Of a stretch of 64,000 nucleotides of DNA, positions 33,275-43,900 are shown piece by piece. Every line of letters begins with the position of its first letter. The first letter of the stretch is position 1. The notes under the pieces were generated by a model. The model was given only the letters and a program-made list of their open reading frames with translations. It was not told the origin of the DNA and did not search any database. Source of the DNA: Nemertoderma westbladi (taxonomy: Eukaryota; Xenacoelomorpha; Nemertodermatida; Nemertodermatidae); contig JAUCBJ010006078.1 in assembly GCA_032718475.1 (NCBI GenBank), forward strand, positions 1 to 64,000, written 5' to 3'. The position numbers and the translations under genes were made by a program.

Positions 33275-33943
33275 GACCCATGAACACACTCACCGCTCCA
33301 TGAAAACAGTAAGTAAGACTGTTTTCACCAATCGAAACATAAAATATTTACAAACTACTTCTAAATCTACTAGTAGGGCCTAAAATATAAAATATAATCA
33401 CTATCTAATTATTGCATACTTAATATTGCAGATACGGCGTAAATACAATCGATCGTACATACAAATACAAATTTACGAATTAACTTTAGTGCCTAAAATA
33501 CAAAAAAAAGGCTTTCGGTTATCAAGGTAAGCAAATTAAACAAATCAGAACAAACAAATCGAACAAATAAATCAAAACAAATCAAACAAATAATTCAAAC
33601 TCTTTCGATAAATCTTTATATATTGTAAATATACCTAATAAACCTTCACCAAATTAAATCGGTCCAAATATAATATAAACATAATGCGCTAATAACTTTC
33701 AATAATGTCCTCCTGACGATCTAATAGTTCGTCCTGCTGGTCTGGATATCTTCTCCTGAGCACCAATTGCTAACGGTAGGCTCGCAAGCCTTCCTTTCCA
33801 TATCTCGCTCCTCCAAACCCAACATTCAAACATAACGTCCAATATAAATATCCAAATATAATATCCAAATATGATATCCAAATAAAATATCCAAATAAAT
33901 ATCCAAAATCGGTAGGCTCGCAAGCCTTCCTTCCACTCGCTTC
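33275..33943 (-). other. 3' noncoding region of element Y
   Basis: AT-rich sequence with tandem atccaaata-type units at about 33840-33910 and two copies of the 20-bp palindrome (33775-33794 and 33911-33930). A short open frame here (33699-33923) is built from the tandem units and is not treated as a gene. Confidence 0.6.
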
Positions 33944-34735
33944 CTATTCCTTCGCTGAGCGGGCTCGTCCACGTCCTCTAGTGCGATTGGGGGGTGGTCG
34001 AGGTCGAACTGGGCTCGGACTTCGGCGTCGAGTCGTCGGTGGTTCCAAAACGCTAGGAAAGGGGACGACGGGAGTTTCGCACATCCGTCGTGCGCTTAAT
34101 CCTCTAAATCCTCGTCCGATTCCAACTGTCGGCTTAACATCGGATCGAGTTTCTACAACGCTAGGAGGAAGTCGAAAGGGTAGGACCGTTCCGTCCGTTG
34201 ACACCTCGCTCTCTGACATCGTTTGAATCCTAATGGGTTCAGTCAAAGCGTATCCTGTCCCTCCGCGTGGTTCTCTAGCAAGGGAAACCGTGCCCCGAGT
34301 CATCCGGATTTGTGACTTCGACGTCGTCCTCTCGGCGACATTTACTATCTTCTTAATCTCTTGTCTGGCCTTCTGGGCTTTGAGTATACGAAATTGCTGA
34401 TCATCCTGTGGGTGACGCGTCTTCTCTGCTAACGGCGTGGCCTTGAAGCCAGTCTCACGCAAAACGTCGGTCTCGTCCAGAATGCACGAGGTTACGCGTT
34501 TGTGATAAAATGCGCTCCGGTATGCCCAAGCTATCGAATGCCAGGCTCCTCGATTCCGCTGTTCAACTCGCAGTTTATCGAATTCTCCGGCGGTAATCTT
34601 GTTCACCACAGTTTGAAAGTTCCAAGTATTCTTGTTGTCGGGTTGCACTTGTAAGAAATAGTCCCGCACAACTTTGAATCCACTGTCCAACGGCAATATA
34701 TCCAATACCTCCAACAATTCATCGTACTGAGGCAT
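33944..34735 (-). CDS. Accessory reading frame 2 of element Y, function unknown
   Basis: A 263-codon open frame beginning MPQYDELLEVLDILPLDSGF. It starts 25 bp after the stop of the preceding frame in the same strand, so the two may come from one spliced transcript. The N-terminal half is mixed acidic/basic with predicted helices. The C-terminal third is basic and Pro/Arg-rich (TRRRSPSPVRPRP, then RTRGRGRARSAKE), which suggests nucleic-acid binding. No envelope features (signal peptide, membrane span) are seen. I do not recognise a homologue. The frame has no stops despite a position where many BEL/Pao elements end, so it is probably a real product. Confidence 0.6.
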   Translation of the reverse strand: MPQYDELLEVLDILPLDSGFKVVRDYFLQVQPDNKNTWNFQTVVNKITAGEFDKLRVEQRNRGAWHSIAWAYRSAFYHKRVTSCILDETDVLRETGFKATPLAEKTRHPQDDQQFRILKAQKARQEIKKIVNVAERTTSKSQIRMTRGTVSLAREPRGGTGYALTEPIRIQTMSESEVSTDGTVLPFRLPPSVVETRSDVKPTVGIGRGFRGLSARRMCETPVVPFPSVLEPPTTRRRSPSPVRPRPPPNRTRGRGRARSAKE

Positions 34736-34760
34736 AGCCGATACATATCCTTACATATCC

Positions 34761-36065
34761 TTATATCATAGGTTTACCAGTCCAATTGGTCGCGATATCG
34801 GTGTCGGTCTCAAACGTCCCAACTCCGATCCATAATCGAATCATTTTCGTCAGATATCCTCGCAAGATACAAGGTGCGATATCCGTCCCCGCGCGATCCA
34901 CTTCCTTAAAGTCCGTGATATGTGGAGGCACGTTGCGTACGATTTTTTGAACTATTACTTTACGCAACTCGGTTGATTCTAACACATCACAGAAGGTGAC
35001 CGATGGGAGGAAATCCAGGTTCGAGATGATCTCCGGGTGTTCAACTATAGGGATCTCGTAAGTTGTCTCCTTCCGGGTCGGTATACTAATAGGAAAACTA
35101 GTTGGTCTCGCAACCGGTACTATCGCTCCAGTAGAATGGGGCTGAGGTTCTCGCGTCATCTCGACATGAGGTATCTGTAGTCTCTGCGACAAACGCTGAG
35201 CAAAGGTAATACTATCGAAGAGCTCGGGTGTCATCTCCTTGGGTTCGGTTTGATCGTGGGATATCCAATAGAATGGTAGGCTCGCGAGCCTTCCGCCGAA
35301 CTCCTCGATCTCGCCTTTCTCGTACGCCTTGTACGCCCTGTAGAGGCTCAAAGCTTCCCGTTTCTCTTGTGTCGACTTATTAGACTCGTCCACTACCATG
35401 CTGTAGACGTCTGGTTCGACTAATTTAGGTTCGTAAATAACGATCTCACCCGCGTTCAGTCCACTCATTTTAAATGAATGATACGGATTTGTCAAAGGGT
35501 ATCCGCCTTCTTGGTAACGTAGACTTTGGTGGTATGAACATCGCGCTAATATCGGCTCGGGGTTCTCCGAGTTCAACCGCATAGGAATCGCGTTGTCTTG
35601 CACGCGCATACACGCTCCACATTTATAAAACAGTTTGTATACGGAAAACGCGTCCTTGGTCTCTGGATCCGCTCCTCGAGCGCGTCTATAAAGATGCATT
35701 CCTTCAAATTCGTCTCTAGCTGCAGGTAAGGGTTCGTTTACCGTCAAATATTGCAGCGTATGATACAATCGGCGTATTTCGGTGTCTGGATCCTCGCAAA
35801 TGTCGCTAGCGTCGCATAACGCATCGTAGGGATATAACGCATTGTATTCCGCGCGTAATTCCTCCGTTCTTTTGTTGTATGCGTCCAACCGCTGTCGCGT
35901 AACATTTGGGTCCGCCTTGGATTTAGCGAGCTTGGCCGTACTCCTAGCCATACTCTCCACTCCAAACACACTAAAGTTTTTAGCTCCATAACGATTGAAT
36001 GGCGCCTGGTGCTCTTGTTCTTGCGTAAACCCTTGACGTAACTCTTTATACATCTTCTCTGCCAT
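34761..36065 (-). CDS. Accessory reading frame 1 of element Y, function unknown
   Basis: A 434-codon open frame beginning MAEKMYKELRQGFTQEQEHQ. It lies downstream of pol, in the place where an envelope gene would sit in retrovirus-like elements, but there is no signal peptide or membrane segment. A cysteine pair (YKCGACMRV) and a later CSYH could bind zinc (about residues 150-178). A copy of the 20-bp palindrome is embedded in frame (GRLASLP, about residue 259). The C-terminal part has HPEIISNLDFLPSVTF and RLWIGVGTFETDTD. No family recognised. An acceptor-like cttcatctag lies about 40 bp upstream of the start. Confidence 0.6.
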   Translation of the reverse strand: MAEKMYKELRQGFTQEQEHQAPFNRYGAKNFSVFGVESMARSTAKLAKSKADPNVTRQRLDAYNKRTEELRAEYNALYPYDALCDASDICEDPDTEIRRLYHTLQYLTVNEPLPAARDEFEGMHLYRRARGADPETKDAFSVYKLFYKCGACMRVQDNAIPMRLNSENPEPILARCSYHQSLRYQEGGYPLTNPYHSFKMSGLNAGEIVIYEPKLVEPDVYSMVVDESNKSTQEKREALSLYRAYKAYEKGEIEEFGGRLASLPFYWISHDQTEPKEMTPELFDSITFAQRLSQRLQIPHVEMTREPQPHSTGAIVPVARPTSFPISIPTRKETTYEIPIVEHPEIISNLDFLPSVTFCDVLESTELRKVIVQKIVRNVPPHITDFKEVDRAGTDIAPCILRGYLTKMIRLWIGVGTFETDTDIATNWTGKPMI

Positions 36066-36798
36066 TGTATACGAATATATGCGGTTACATATCGTTACAT
36101 TTCTACTAGATGAAGCACAAAATAGAGGTTAGATGTGAGGTGACTTAGAGTTTGTCGGCCTTTGGCTCAACTCTGCTCTAAACCCCAACCCATTTTGCCT
36201 AATGATTTCGGGTTCGCGTGATTTCGCACTGGCTCCTAATCCAAAATTGTGCCGATAAAAAACGAATTCCGGGTAAACTAGCCGCGAGTCTAAAATACTC
36301 ACCTTTTAATTTCCCAAACTACGTTTCCCAAGAAAAATAGTGCAGTCGAGAATTAATTGGTCTAAATAATAGTAGACACGACTACGTAGAACAAGGCCGA
36401 TTTTCTTTTTTCCAAAAAAAATTTATCGGTAGGCTTGCAAGCCTTCCATCCGCTCTTGTCCTCCCCAATTTTAATTTTATCTAGCTGTATTCTAGAATTT
36501 GCTTTCACTGGAGAATCGTTTTTCTTAAATTTAAATCCAAATAAATGGATTTGTCTAATAATTTTGAAAAATTGTCTCACTTGTGGGTTCCAAGTGGAAT
36601 TCCATTCCTACTGTACACACAATCCCGCTCCTATGTGATACATAAGGGTACTACCCTCCATGTTCACGTATAAAGACAATGGAATTCCACCGCTGTCTCT
36701 ATCTACAGTGAAGAGGATTACAAATGCACGTACAGTAATACAAATGCAAATAACTAAAATACAGTAGGTCTATGTGGCGGCCAACAAAGGTCCCACAT
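36066..36798 (-). other. Noncoding gap between integrase and accessory frames
   Basis: No coding segment is supported. It contains one 20-bp palindrome copy (36428-36447) and, at 36100-36110, an acceptor-like tract for the - strand. The length and position suit a splice-acceptor region feeding the accessory frames. Confidence 0.5.
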
Positions 36799-37908
36799 CT
36801 ATTTACTAATATTGGGTGGAGATTTGTAGTCTCCTGTCTCGTTTCTAGTCTCCTCAAGGAGTACGAGACGTTGTACAGGCCTATCTACGGTACGTCCGTC
36901 GATAGTCCTTACAGTAACTGTCCTCACTACACCAGATGTAGGGTGCATGGTCAAAATGACTCCAGTCAGCCAAAACCGTCTTTTCAGATTAGCTTCAGCC
37001 AATAAAACATGGTCACCACTTCTTAAACATCGGGTATTTAGATACCAAGAAGTTCTGGTCGAAATAGAGGGCAAATAATATTTCTGCCATATTTCCCAGA
37101 ATTTATTTGCAAGCAATTGAGTGATTTTCCAAGCCTTGTTGCCGTATCCGTCACTATCAACGGGTACCGAAATGGGCAACAATGTCGTCGGCGCGTGCAT
37201 AAGCAGGTGCGCTGGTGTCAAGGCAAACTGTACGTCGTTATTGTCTGGGATCAAAGCGATCGGTCTAGTATTTAAGATTGCTTCGATTTCTATTAGTAAC
37301 GTCGTTAGTTGGTCGTCTGTCAAAATGTGTTGCGTCGGTACGACTTTAGCCATAGCTGTCTTTATTGAGCCAATCAGCCTTTCCCAAACGCCGCCTCTCC
37401 CCGGACTGTCTGGAGTATTGAAAAACCAAACAATACGGTGAGGACGTAGTTCCTCGGAAATCTGGTTTTGGTCCAATTTTCTCAAAGCTCTGGTTATTTC
37501 GTTCCGTGCACCCACAAAGTTTGTCCCTTGGTCGCAGTATATGGATTTGACCAATCCACGTCTAGCGATAAATCGCCGTAAGGCTAGGATAAAGGCATTG
37601 GTGGTCAAGTCTGTCACTCGCTCTATATGGACAGCTCTGCTGGCCATGCAAGTGAAGATCAATCCCCAACGTTTTACCTGTACCCTTCCGCGTTTCGCGA
37701 TCAGAACAAACCTCGAACGTAAGTGTGATAGACAGTGGTGTCTACCTACGTGTTTGAGTTGTACATGTGCGTCCAGTATCATGGCGCGCTGTAACTCATG
37801 GTGTTGCGGTATGATGATAGGATACCTAAAGTCAAGTGCAAAGTCGATGTTTTGGAGTCTGGACTTGTGACAAAGTAAGCCCTGGTAAATAATCGGACTC
37901 CAACTCAA
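36799..37908 (-). pseudogene. Integrase of element Y, with an internal deletion
   Basis: A 369-codon frame continuing pol after a frameshift. The upstream in-frame stretch GKQIKSSPILSWSP is typical of the start of the BEL/Pao integrase region. It contains HVQLKHVGRHHCLSHLRSRF (zinc-binding HH part), RWGLIFTCMASRAVHIE, CDQGTNFVGARNE (second catalytic Asp) and GRGGVWERLIGSIK (catalytic Glu), then a chromodomain-like end (GDHVLLAE, VVRTVTVRT, RPVQRLVLLE). Between LRSRFVLI and KRGRVQVKRWG, about 40-50 residues usually present are missing. These hold the CxxC pair and the first catalytic Asp, so the enzyme should be inactive. Confidence 0.8.
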
Positions 37909-40907
37909 AATCGGTGAAGACTTAATCTGTTTACCTTGTTTGATCGCTGTGAACTCTCGTGCGAATATCGCAATTGATAATGTCGAATGATATCAACTTC
38001 ACAGTGGCCAATTTCCTTTAAGGTAAGTCTTCTAGGAAAGTCGCGTTTGCCTCTGGCATATTGTCTCAATCGTTTGAGCCATGCTAACTTGCGGCACGCG
38101 TCAGTCCAGGATCTAGTTAGGTTCACTATCCTGTCAACGTAAGTGTTAGTGACGTCATCGGGTAAGGTGTAGTCGTAGTGTGGATACTTGTCTGGACTTG
38201 GTAGGCCCACGGGCCTTCCGGTAGGTTTGTCTGAGTCCCCAAGTACGTCAATCTCTACGGTCTTACCTTTACCGTCCGCACCTAATGTGTCGACTGGCAG
38301 TAACGGTTTCAACTCTACAGTGTCAGTGTGCTCCTGTGAGCCTGTAAGCTTCCTAACCTTAGTCACACGTTTACCTGTAGGTAAGTCAAGTACCTTCTTC
38401 GAGCGGAGTGTAATCCCTGTGGCCACACCTTTGTCGTCCAGAGAAGTCAAATTCGGTAAGTCTCTAAAGGTCCGCTCCAATGGGTCTTCTAATGGAGTGT
38501 CTAGTAGACAGTCCGGTGAAGCGTCTGGTGAACAGTCTGGCGAGACGTCTGGTGAGACATAGCGCGGAACATCCAGCGAAATGTCTTGTCGTTGGTCCCA
38601 AAGTCTGTCTAGCGTAACTTCCGTCAGAAAGTCTGGTTCAAAGTCTGGTCTAAAGTCTGGTGGACAGTCTGTCGAGATGTCTGGTGGAAAGTCTGGTGAG
38701 ACGTCCGGTAGACATTCTGTCGAGAGTTCTATCAAACAATCTGGCGAACAATCCGGAGAACAATCTGGTGTCGCTTCTGGTGAATAATCTGGCGAGTAAT
38801 CTGGTGAACAATCCGGCGAAACGTCTGGTGAAATCTCCCGCGGAACATCCGGCGAAGGATTCGTACAAGCGTCTGGTCGAGTGTCTGGCGAGACGTCTGG
38901 CGTAATGTCAGGTCTGGCGTCCAGGTCATCAGATTTCGTCCGTCCTTTTTTCCTCTTGACCTTGGCGTTGGCTTTCGCTTTAGACTTGACAACCTTGTCG
39001 AGTTTTATCTCGGCACCCTCTGGTATGGTGTTGGTCGTCGCGTCGAATAACGGTGGCCATTCGTCTGATGGTCGCTGTAGGAAATCGGGTCCTCTAAACC
39101 AAAAGGATTTATTGTCCGGTTTACAAAAGTCAAGTGGTTGCATCCCCCGTGACGCGATGTCACCTGGGTTCAGCTTCCCTGGACAGTGACGCCAATCTTG
39201 TTTGAGCGACCGGTCTAGTATTTCAGCCCGTCTGTTGGCTACGAAAGTCTTGAACTCAAATGCTTTGTTGTTTATGTACCAAAGTACCAACGTCGCATCC
39301 GTCCAATACGTGACCTTCAAGTTAGCCTCCAGCTCGCGTTGAACTAGACTGATAATATCGGTGGATATCGTCCCGGCTTGCAGCTCCCCGCGAGGTACAG
39401 TCATATACTTCAATGGCATTGTTCTAGCCCTTGAAGTAACGAGAGATACATCGTAGCTGTCCGATGTCACTTGTCGTCTAAGGTATAAAGTAACCCCCAA
39501 TCCATCCTTGCTAGCGTCACTAAAGCTGTGAAGCTCTAAATCGGCAGGAAAGGTGGTTTGCAAAGGAAAGTATACCCTTGGTATGGTATAGTCTTGTAGG
39601 AACGTCAGTTGGGCTTCCCAGTCCCTCCATCGCTCAGCTAACTTTGCTGGGATGGGATCGTCCCATTCCAGTCCGGCTTGCCAAATGCTGCGGAGTATGA
39701 TCCTAGCATGTAGGATCACTGGACTAATGAAACACAATGGGTCATACAATCGACTCATGGTCGATAAGCAAGTTCTCTTAGTGAGAGGTCTAGTCTGGTC
39801 GTTGGACCTTACACGTACCCTAAAATTGTCGGTGTTAGGGAGTATGATCCTAGCATGTAGGATCACTGGACTAATGAAACACAATGGGTCATACAATCGA
39901 CTCATGGTCGATAAGCAAGTTCTCTTAGTGAGAGGTCTAGTCTGGTCGTTGGACCTTACACGTACCCTAAAATTGTCGGTGTTAGGGTCCCAACTAAGTC
40001 CTAATACTTTGGTCGTCGGCAGAGGTTCTAGGTCTAAGTCCAAGTCACCTCCACTGCGATCCGTCGGGTCAAATGAGTTCACCAGTTCGGGTTCGTTGGA
40101 AGCGAACTTCGTCAGATGAAATCCGCCCTCAGCGAGACAATCCTGGAGTTGGTGTGCTACGGTAGTAGCGCGCTCCAAGGTGTCACAACTCTTGAGGCCG
40201 TCATCCACGTAGAAGTCTCGTTCCACGGTCCGAACTACTTCTGGGTCAAATTGGTCTCGTCTGTCCAATGCTGTCTGCTTCAATGCGTACATGGTGCAGT
40301 TGGGGCTGTCCCTGGCTCCAAATACTCTTACCTGCATTTGGTAAGTTTCTGGCGGAAGTTGTAAGTTTCCGTCCGGATACCAAAGAAACCTCAAACTGTC
40401 CCTGTCCCGCTCCAAAGCCTTAACCTGGTGAAACATGGCCTCTACGTCACAGGTGAAAGCCACTTTGCGTTGTCTAAAACGCATTAGGACTCCCATGAGG
40501 TAATTATTCATATTCGGCCCGTCCATCAGTTCGCTGTTCATAGACATCCCTTGGTAAAGCGCAGCGCAGTCGTTGACTACACGCACCTTGCCAGGTTTGT
40601 CCGGGTGTCGAACAAAATGATGTGGCAGGTAATATGTCTGGTCTGTGGTTACCTCGGGATTTAACATCCTAATGGCGTATCCCTTTTGGAGATACGTCTG
40701 AAGTTGTGCATTGTATTGCATATGGGCCGTCTCGTCTCGCAACAATCGCTGCCTTATTGATTTGAGTCGCCTCAAAGCAAGCGGGTAATTGTTAACGAGT
40801 TTAGGTTGTCCATCGCGCCACAACATACCAACCTCATAGTAGCCATTCGCGGTCTGGCGAATGGTATCTCTCATAATATTTAATGACCGTTTTTCCTGTT
40901 CTGACAT
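37905..40907 (-). CDS. Pol of element Y: reverse transcriptase, RNase H, start of integrase
   Basis: A 1000-codon frame. RT landmarks: TYYLPHHFVRHPDKPGKVRV (about 91-110), FTCDVEAMFHQV (151-162, motif A), VFGARDSPNCTMYALK (195-210, motif B) and FYVDDGLKS (232-240, catalytic YVDD). A 49-residue segment at 309-357 is exactly repeated at 358-406. RNase H-like landmarks follow: LHSFSDASKDGLGVTLYLRR, TYWTDATLVLWYINN and CPGKLNPGDIASRG. A long Ser-Pro-Asp-rich insertion lies at about 660-800, with the integrase N-terminal segment after it. The frame overlaps the upstream gag-protease frame by 28 bp and ends just before the integrase by a frameshift. It is of BEL/Pao type. Confidence 0.88.
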   Translation of the reverse strand: MSEQEKRSLNIMRDTIRQTANGYYEVGMLWRDGQPKLVNNYPLALRRLKSIRQRLLRDETAHMQYNAQLQTYLQKGYAIRMLNPEVTTDQTYYLPHHFVRHPDKPGKVRVVNDCAALYQGMSMNSELMDGPNMNNYLMGVLMRFRQRKVAFTCDVEAMFHQVKALERDRDSLRFLWYPDGNLQLPPETYQMQVRVFGARDSPNCTMYALKQTALDRRDQFDPEVVRTVERDFYVDDGLKSCDTLERATTVAHQLQDCLAEGGFHLTKFASNEPELVNSFDPTDRSGGDLDLDLEPLPTTKVLGLSWDPNTDNFRVRVRSNDQTRPLTKRTCLSTMSRLYDPLCFISPVILHARIILPNTDNFRVRVRSNDQTRPLTKRTCLSTMSRLYDPLCFISPVILHARIILRSIWQAGLEWDDPIPAKLAERWRDWEAQLTFLQDYTIPRVYFPLQTTFPADLELHSFSDASKDGLGVTLYLRRQVTSDSYDVSLVTSRARTMPLKYMTVPRGELQAGTISTDIISLVQRELEANLKVTYWTDATLVLWYINNKAFEFKTFVANRRAEILDRSLKQDWRHCPGKLNPGDIASRGMQPLDFCKPDNKSFWFRGPDFLQRPSDEWPPLFDATTNTIPEGAEIKLDKVVKSKAKANAKVKRKKGRTKSDDLDARPDITPDVSPDTRPDACTNPSPDVPREISPDVSPDCSPDYSPDYSPEATPDCSPDCSPDCLIELSTECLPDVSPDFPPDISTDCPPDFRPDFEPDFLTEVTLDRLWDQRQDISLDVPRYVSPDVSPDCSPDASPDCLLDTPLEDPLERTFRDLPNLTSLDDKGVATGITLRSKKVLDLPTGKRVTKVRKLTGSQEHTDTVELKPLLPVDTLGADGKGKTVEIDVLGDSDKPTGRPVGLPSPDKYPHYDYTLPDDVTNTYVDRIVNLTRSWTDACRKLAWLKRLRQYARGKRDFPRRLTLKEIGHCEVDIIRHYQLRYSHESSQRSNKVNRLSLHRF
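38485..38930 (-). repeat. Ser-Pro-Asp repeat tract in pol
   Basis: 12-24 bp units such as tctggcgaaacgtctggtga (+ strand) encode SPDVSPDCSPDYSPD-like peptide for about 145 residues between RNase H and integrase. The frame stays open and the units vary, so this is an old in-frame expansion. No equivalent is known to me in standard BEL/Pao pol. Confidence 0.8.
39690..39983 (-). repeat. Exact 147-bp in-frame tandem duplication in pol
   Basis: Segments 39690-39836 and 39837-39983 are direct tandem copies, each encoding the 49 residues that start NTDNFRVRVRSNDQ. Copies appear identical apart from the junction residue. The duplication lies in the region after RT that includes the RLYDPLCFISP motif typical of BEL/Pao, so it would double a conserved block. 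Identity implies a very recent event or an assembly error. Confidence 0.9.
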
Positions 40908-43900
40908 AGCGGTCTCGTAACTACCAGGTTCTGCTGAGTCCTGTTCCGTTCAGTCAGCAGTCGGTCAAGCGCTGCTTGCACTGCGCCATGGTCCTCGTCC
41001 ACGTCTTCGTCCGCTGCGGTGGCTAGTGTCAATGTGTCTGGTAGGCTCGCAAGCCTTCCGGTGTCACTAGTCGGCGTCGAATCGTCGTGCGGCGGTTTGA
41101 CAACCTTTTGATCTGTCGGTAGGCTCGCAAGCCTTCCAAGATCAACGACCGGTGTCGAAGCCTGGTGGGTGGGGTCAATGACCTTCGGATTTTTCGGTAG
41201 GCTCGCAAGCCTTCCAAAATCCTCGTTCATCGAGTCATCCATGGCAACAACCCTTAGGTCTTCAGTAGTCAATACAACCTGGTCTACTGCAAGTAGTTGT
41301 AAGTCAGAGGTCCGTATGGTCGTGTCCAGATCGGTTACGTCAGTATCGGTGGCGTCTGCATTAGCGACGCAGGTCTGTCGTAGTGCCGTCCGTACAATTG
41401 GACCACAGGAGTGTGAAGGAGAATTATCTATCGTGTTAGTCAATAAACTACACGTACTCAAAACGTCGTCCTCCTGGTCACTTACCTCTAGTGAACGTAT
41501 TGGTGCTCTAGTATACCAACCTATGGGAGTTCTACATGCGTAGGGGTTGCCCGCTGTAATAACAGATGGGCGTGTCTCCCATACCTGATGTAAGTTAAAC
41601 TGGTCTGTCCCAATTAACATCGCAATAGAACGATAATTGACAGGACATTCCGGTATTCCAAGGTGTCGGAAATACTTACGATCTTCCGGTGATTGCTCTG
41701 GCACAGGGCCGAGCAAGTTACTAAAGTCCTTCGTAGCTGCAAAGGTCAAATTTCTTACTGGAAGTAATGAGCGCTCCACCTTGCTGTGTTCTGCTTTGGA
41801 AAGAAGAGTGTCTAAAGTTAATTTTACTCTCGTCACAGGAATCGCTCTCTTACCATGCATGCTGCTTACAGTATACTGAGCAGTCTTACCTTGACTCATG
41901 TCCGTAACTACGTCGGCTACTTGTTCGTCGACATAGCTATGCGATGACGCAGAGTCTAAGATGGCGTATATACGCTTGCTCCCTCGGGTTCCGGTAATCT
42001 TTATAGGAATCACGCTAAACCCTTTCAATTGGTTCTGTGTGAGGAGCGTTATCGAAGGCTGTTCCTCACCTGCATGCACGTAAAAAGTGTCGTCTTCCTC
42101 CTCGTCCTCGTCCGATGATCCTGACTGATCCATACAGTCGGTATAAAAGGTACGGATCTCGCGCGGCGCACGCTCCTTATAAAGCGCGTCGCATCTAGCC
42201 GCTTTATCTGGATGCTCTCGTCGAAAGCGTCTGGTCGGAGTATGACTAGTTGTGTGAAGCAACGCGTCATGGTTACGTCCACACAGAGAACATGTATCGT
42301 CGCTCGGGCAATCCTTCCGGACGTGTCCTGGCTTCATACATCTCCAACAGGAATCTAGAGATCGGATTTGGAGTCTCCTCTCCTCGATCCCTAACTCTTT
42401 AAAAGCGCGACATCCACGTAGTTTATGTCCGCTATGGTTTCTGCCGTTCCGCTCGCAGTATGAGCATCCCACAAAGTCCGCCGGCAACTGTTGTCGTGGC
42501 TGCGTGGTGCCGATAGGCGTCAGAACTTTAGAAGTCTCAGTAGGGGTGGCGTAAGTAACGGCTTTCGCGTTCGTCGGAAATGGTTTTGTCCGAGTCGGCG
42601 CAGAAACAGCTATCCCTTCCGCCGCGATATGGTGATCGGTATAGTTCGATAGAGTCTCGATCACGGCCTCCCGTGAAATAAGTTGATAGACATCGGTGAG
42701 TTTTAATAACCCTCCGGCCTCTTCACGCTGGTACTCGATGCGTCGCCATTCTCGTCGTAGTCGATGGTGAAGTCGACCGATTATTCGAATGAGAACCGTC
42801 GGTGCGTTAGCGTACTCGAGTTGTCCAATGGACCGTAAAGTCCCTATAGCGTTCTTTATTTCGTCCGCGAGTCGTAAAAGGTCGATCGGTCTCGAAATGT
42901 TGCCTCCTCTGCAGAGGTCTTCAATGATGGATTTAGCCATGGCGACGTTACCGCCGTAAATCGAATACAAACGGTCGTACGCCAATTCAAAGGCATCGGG
43001 AACTCCAATGAATGTTTCTGCTAATCGTTTCAGCTCACCAGACAGAACTTGGAGCAAGTAATTAAACTTCTCCGTCGAGGTGAAAGCACACTTAGCGATC
43101 TAGGACTCTACGTAGTCTACCAGTGTGCGCCAGTGTTTCGCGTTGCCAGAGAACTTCGGCGGTTGCTGTGCCGGTAATCCGTGTCTAGCCGCGAATTTCG
43201 CAATCTCGCTAACCAAATCCAACTGTCCGCGTCCTTGTTCGGTGGCGTCGTCCAGTCGCTCCCTTCCGTGCGTTGTTCGTCGGTAGGAATTATTAACGGG
43301 ATCTTCTTCTCGATGTGTCGGAGTCCGTCTAGTCTCCTGTTCTCTCCTCGGTGGTCGATGTTGTCTAGGTTGTTCCAACTCCACGCTGGTTCGTGATCGA
43401 TCCGACGGTTGCGCTTCGAGTCGCTCTTCTATCTGAGCTAGTCGGTCCGCTACAGGTCGCATTATTTCGGCGAGTCTGTTGGTGCTGATCGCTTCCGCTG
43501 GTTGCAACGTGGGTTTCTGTTGGGGTGTTTCTCGAGGTGGATTGTCGATGTAGGGATTCGTCGACCTCTCCTCTCGTTTGTAATCTTCCGCCGCTCCAGT
43601 ACGGAATATTTCCCGTTCCGTCGACTCCGAGTCGCTAGATGAGTCGCTGTCGTCCGGATAAGGTGGCTGGCGGGTTCGTGTCCGGCGTATTATTCTAGAT
43701 TTCGTCCGTTGCGGTCCGGAATCTACGGCTCTCCGTTGTTCGGTAGGCTCGCAAGCCTTCCACGAAGTCGTAGGTCTCGCTATACGTTGTCCGATCCCGT
43801 GGGTACTACCCACATCCATCCTCCTCCGTAATTCGGTAGGCTCGCAAGCCTTCCACGAAGTCGTAGGTTGCGTCGAACATTGTGTCAACGGTCGAGTGAA

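Noticed and set aside
33699-33923. 74-codon open frame containing GRLASLP
   Set aside because: Made of tandem atccaaata units plus one palindrome copy in the 3' noncoding region; no sign of a protein.
38188-38868. Open frames on both strands with Ser-Gly-Glu or Arg-Leu-Phe repeats
   Set aside because: Shadows of the Ser-Pro-Asp repeat tract in pol.
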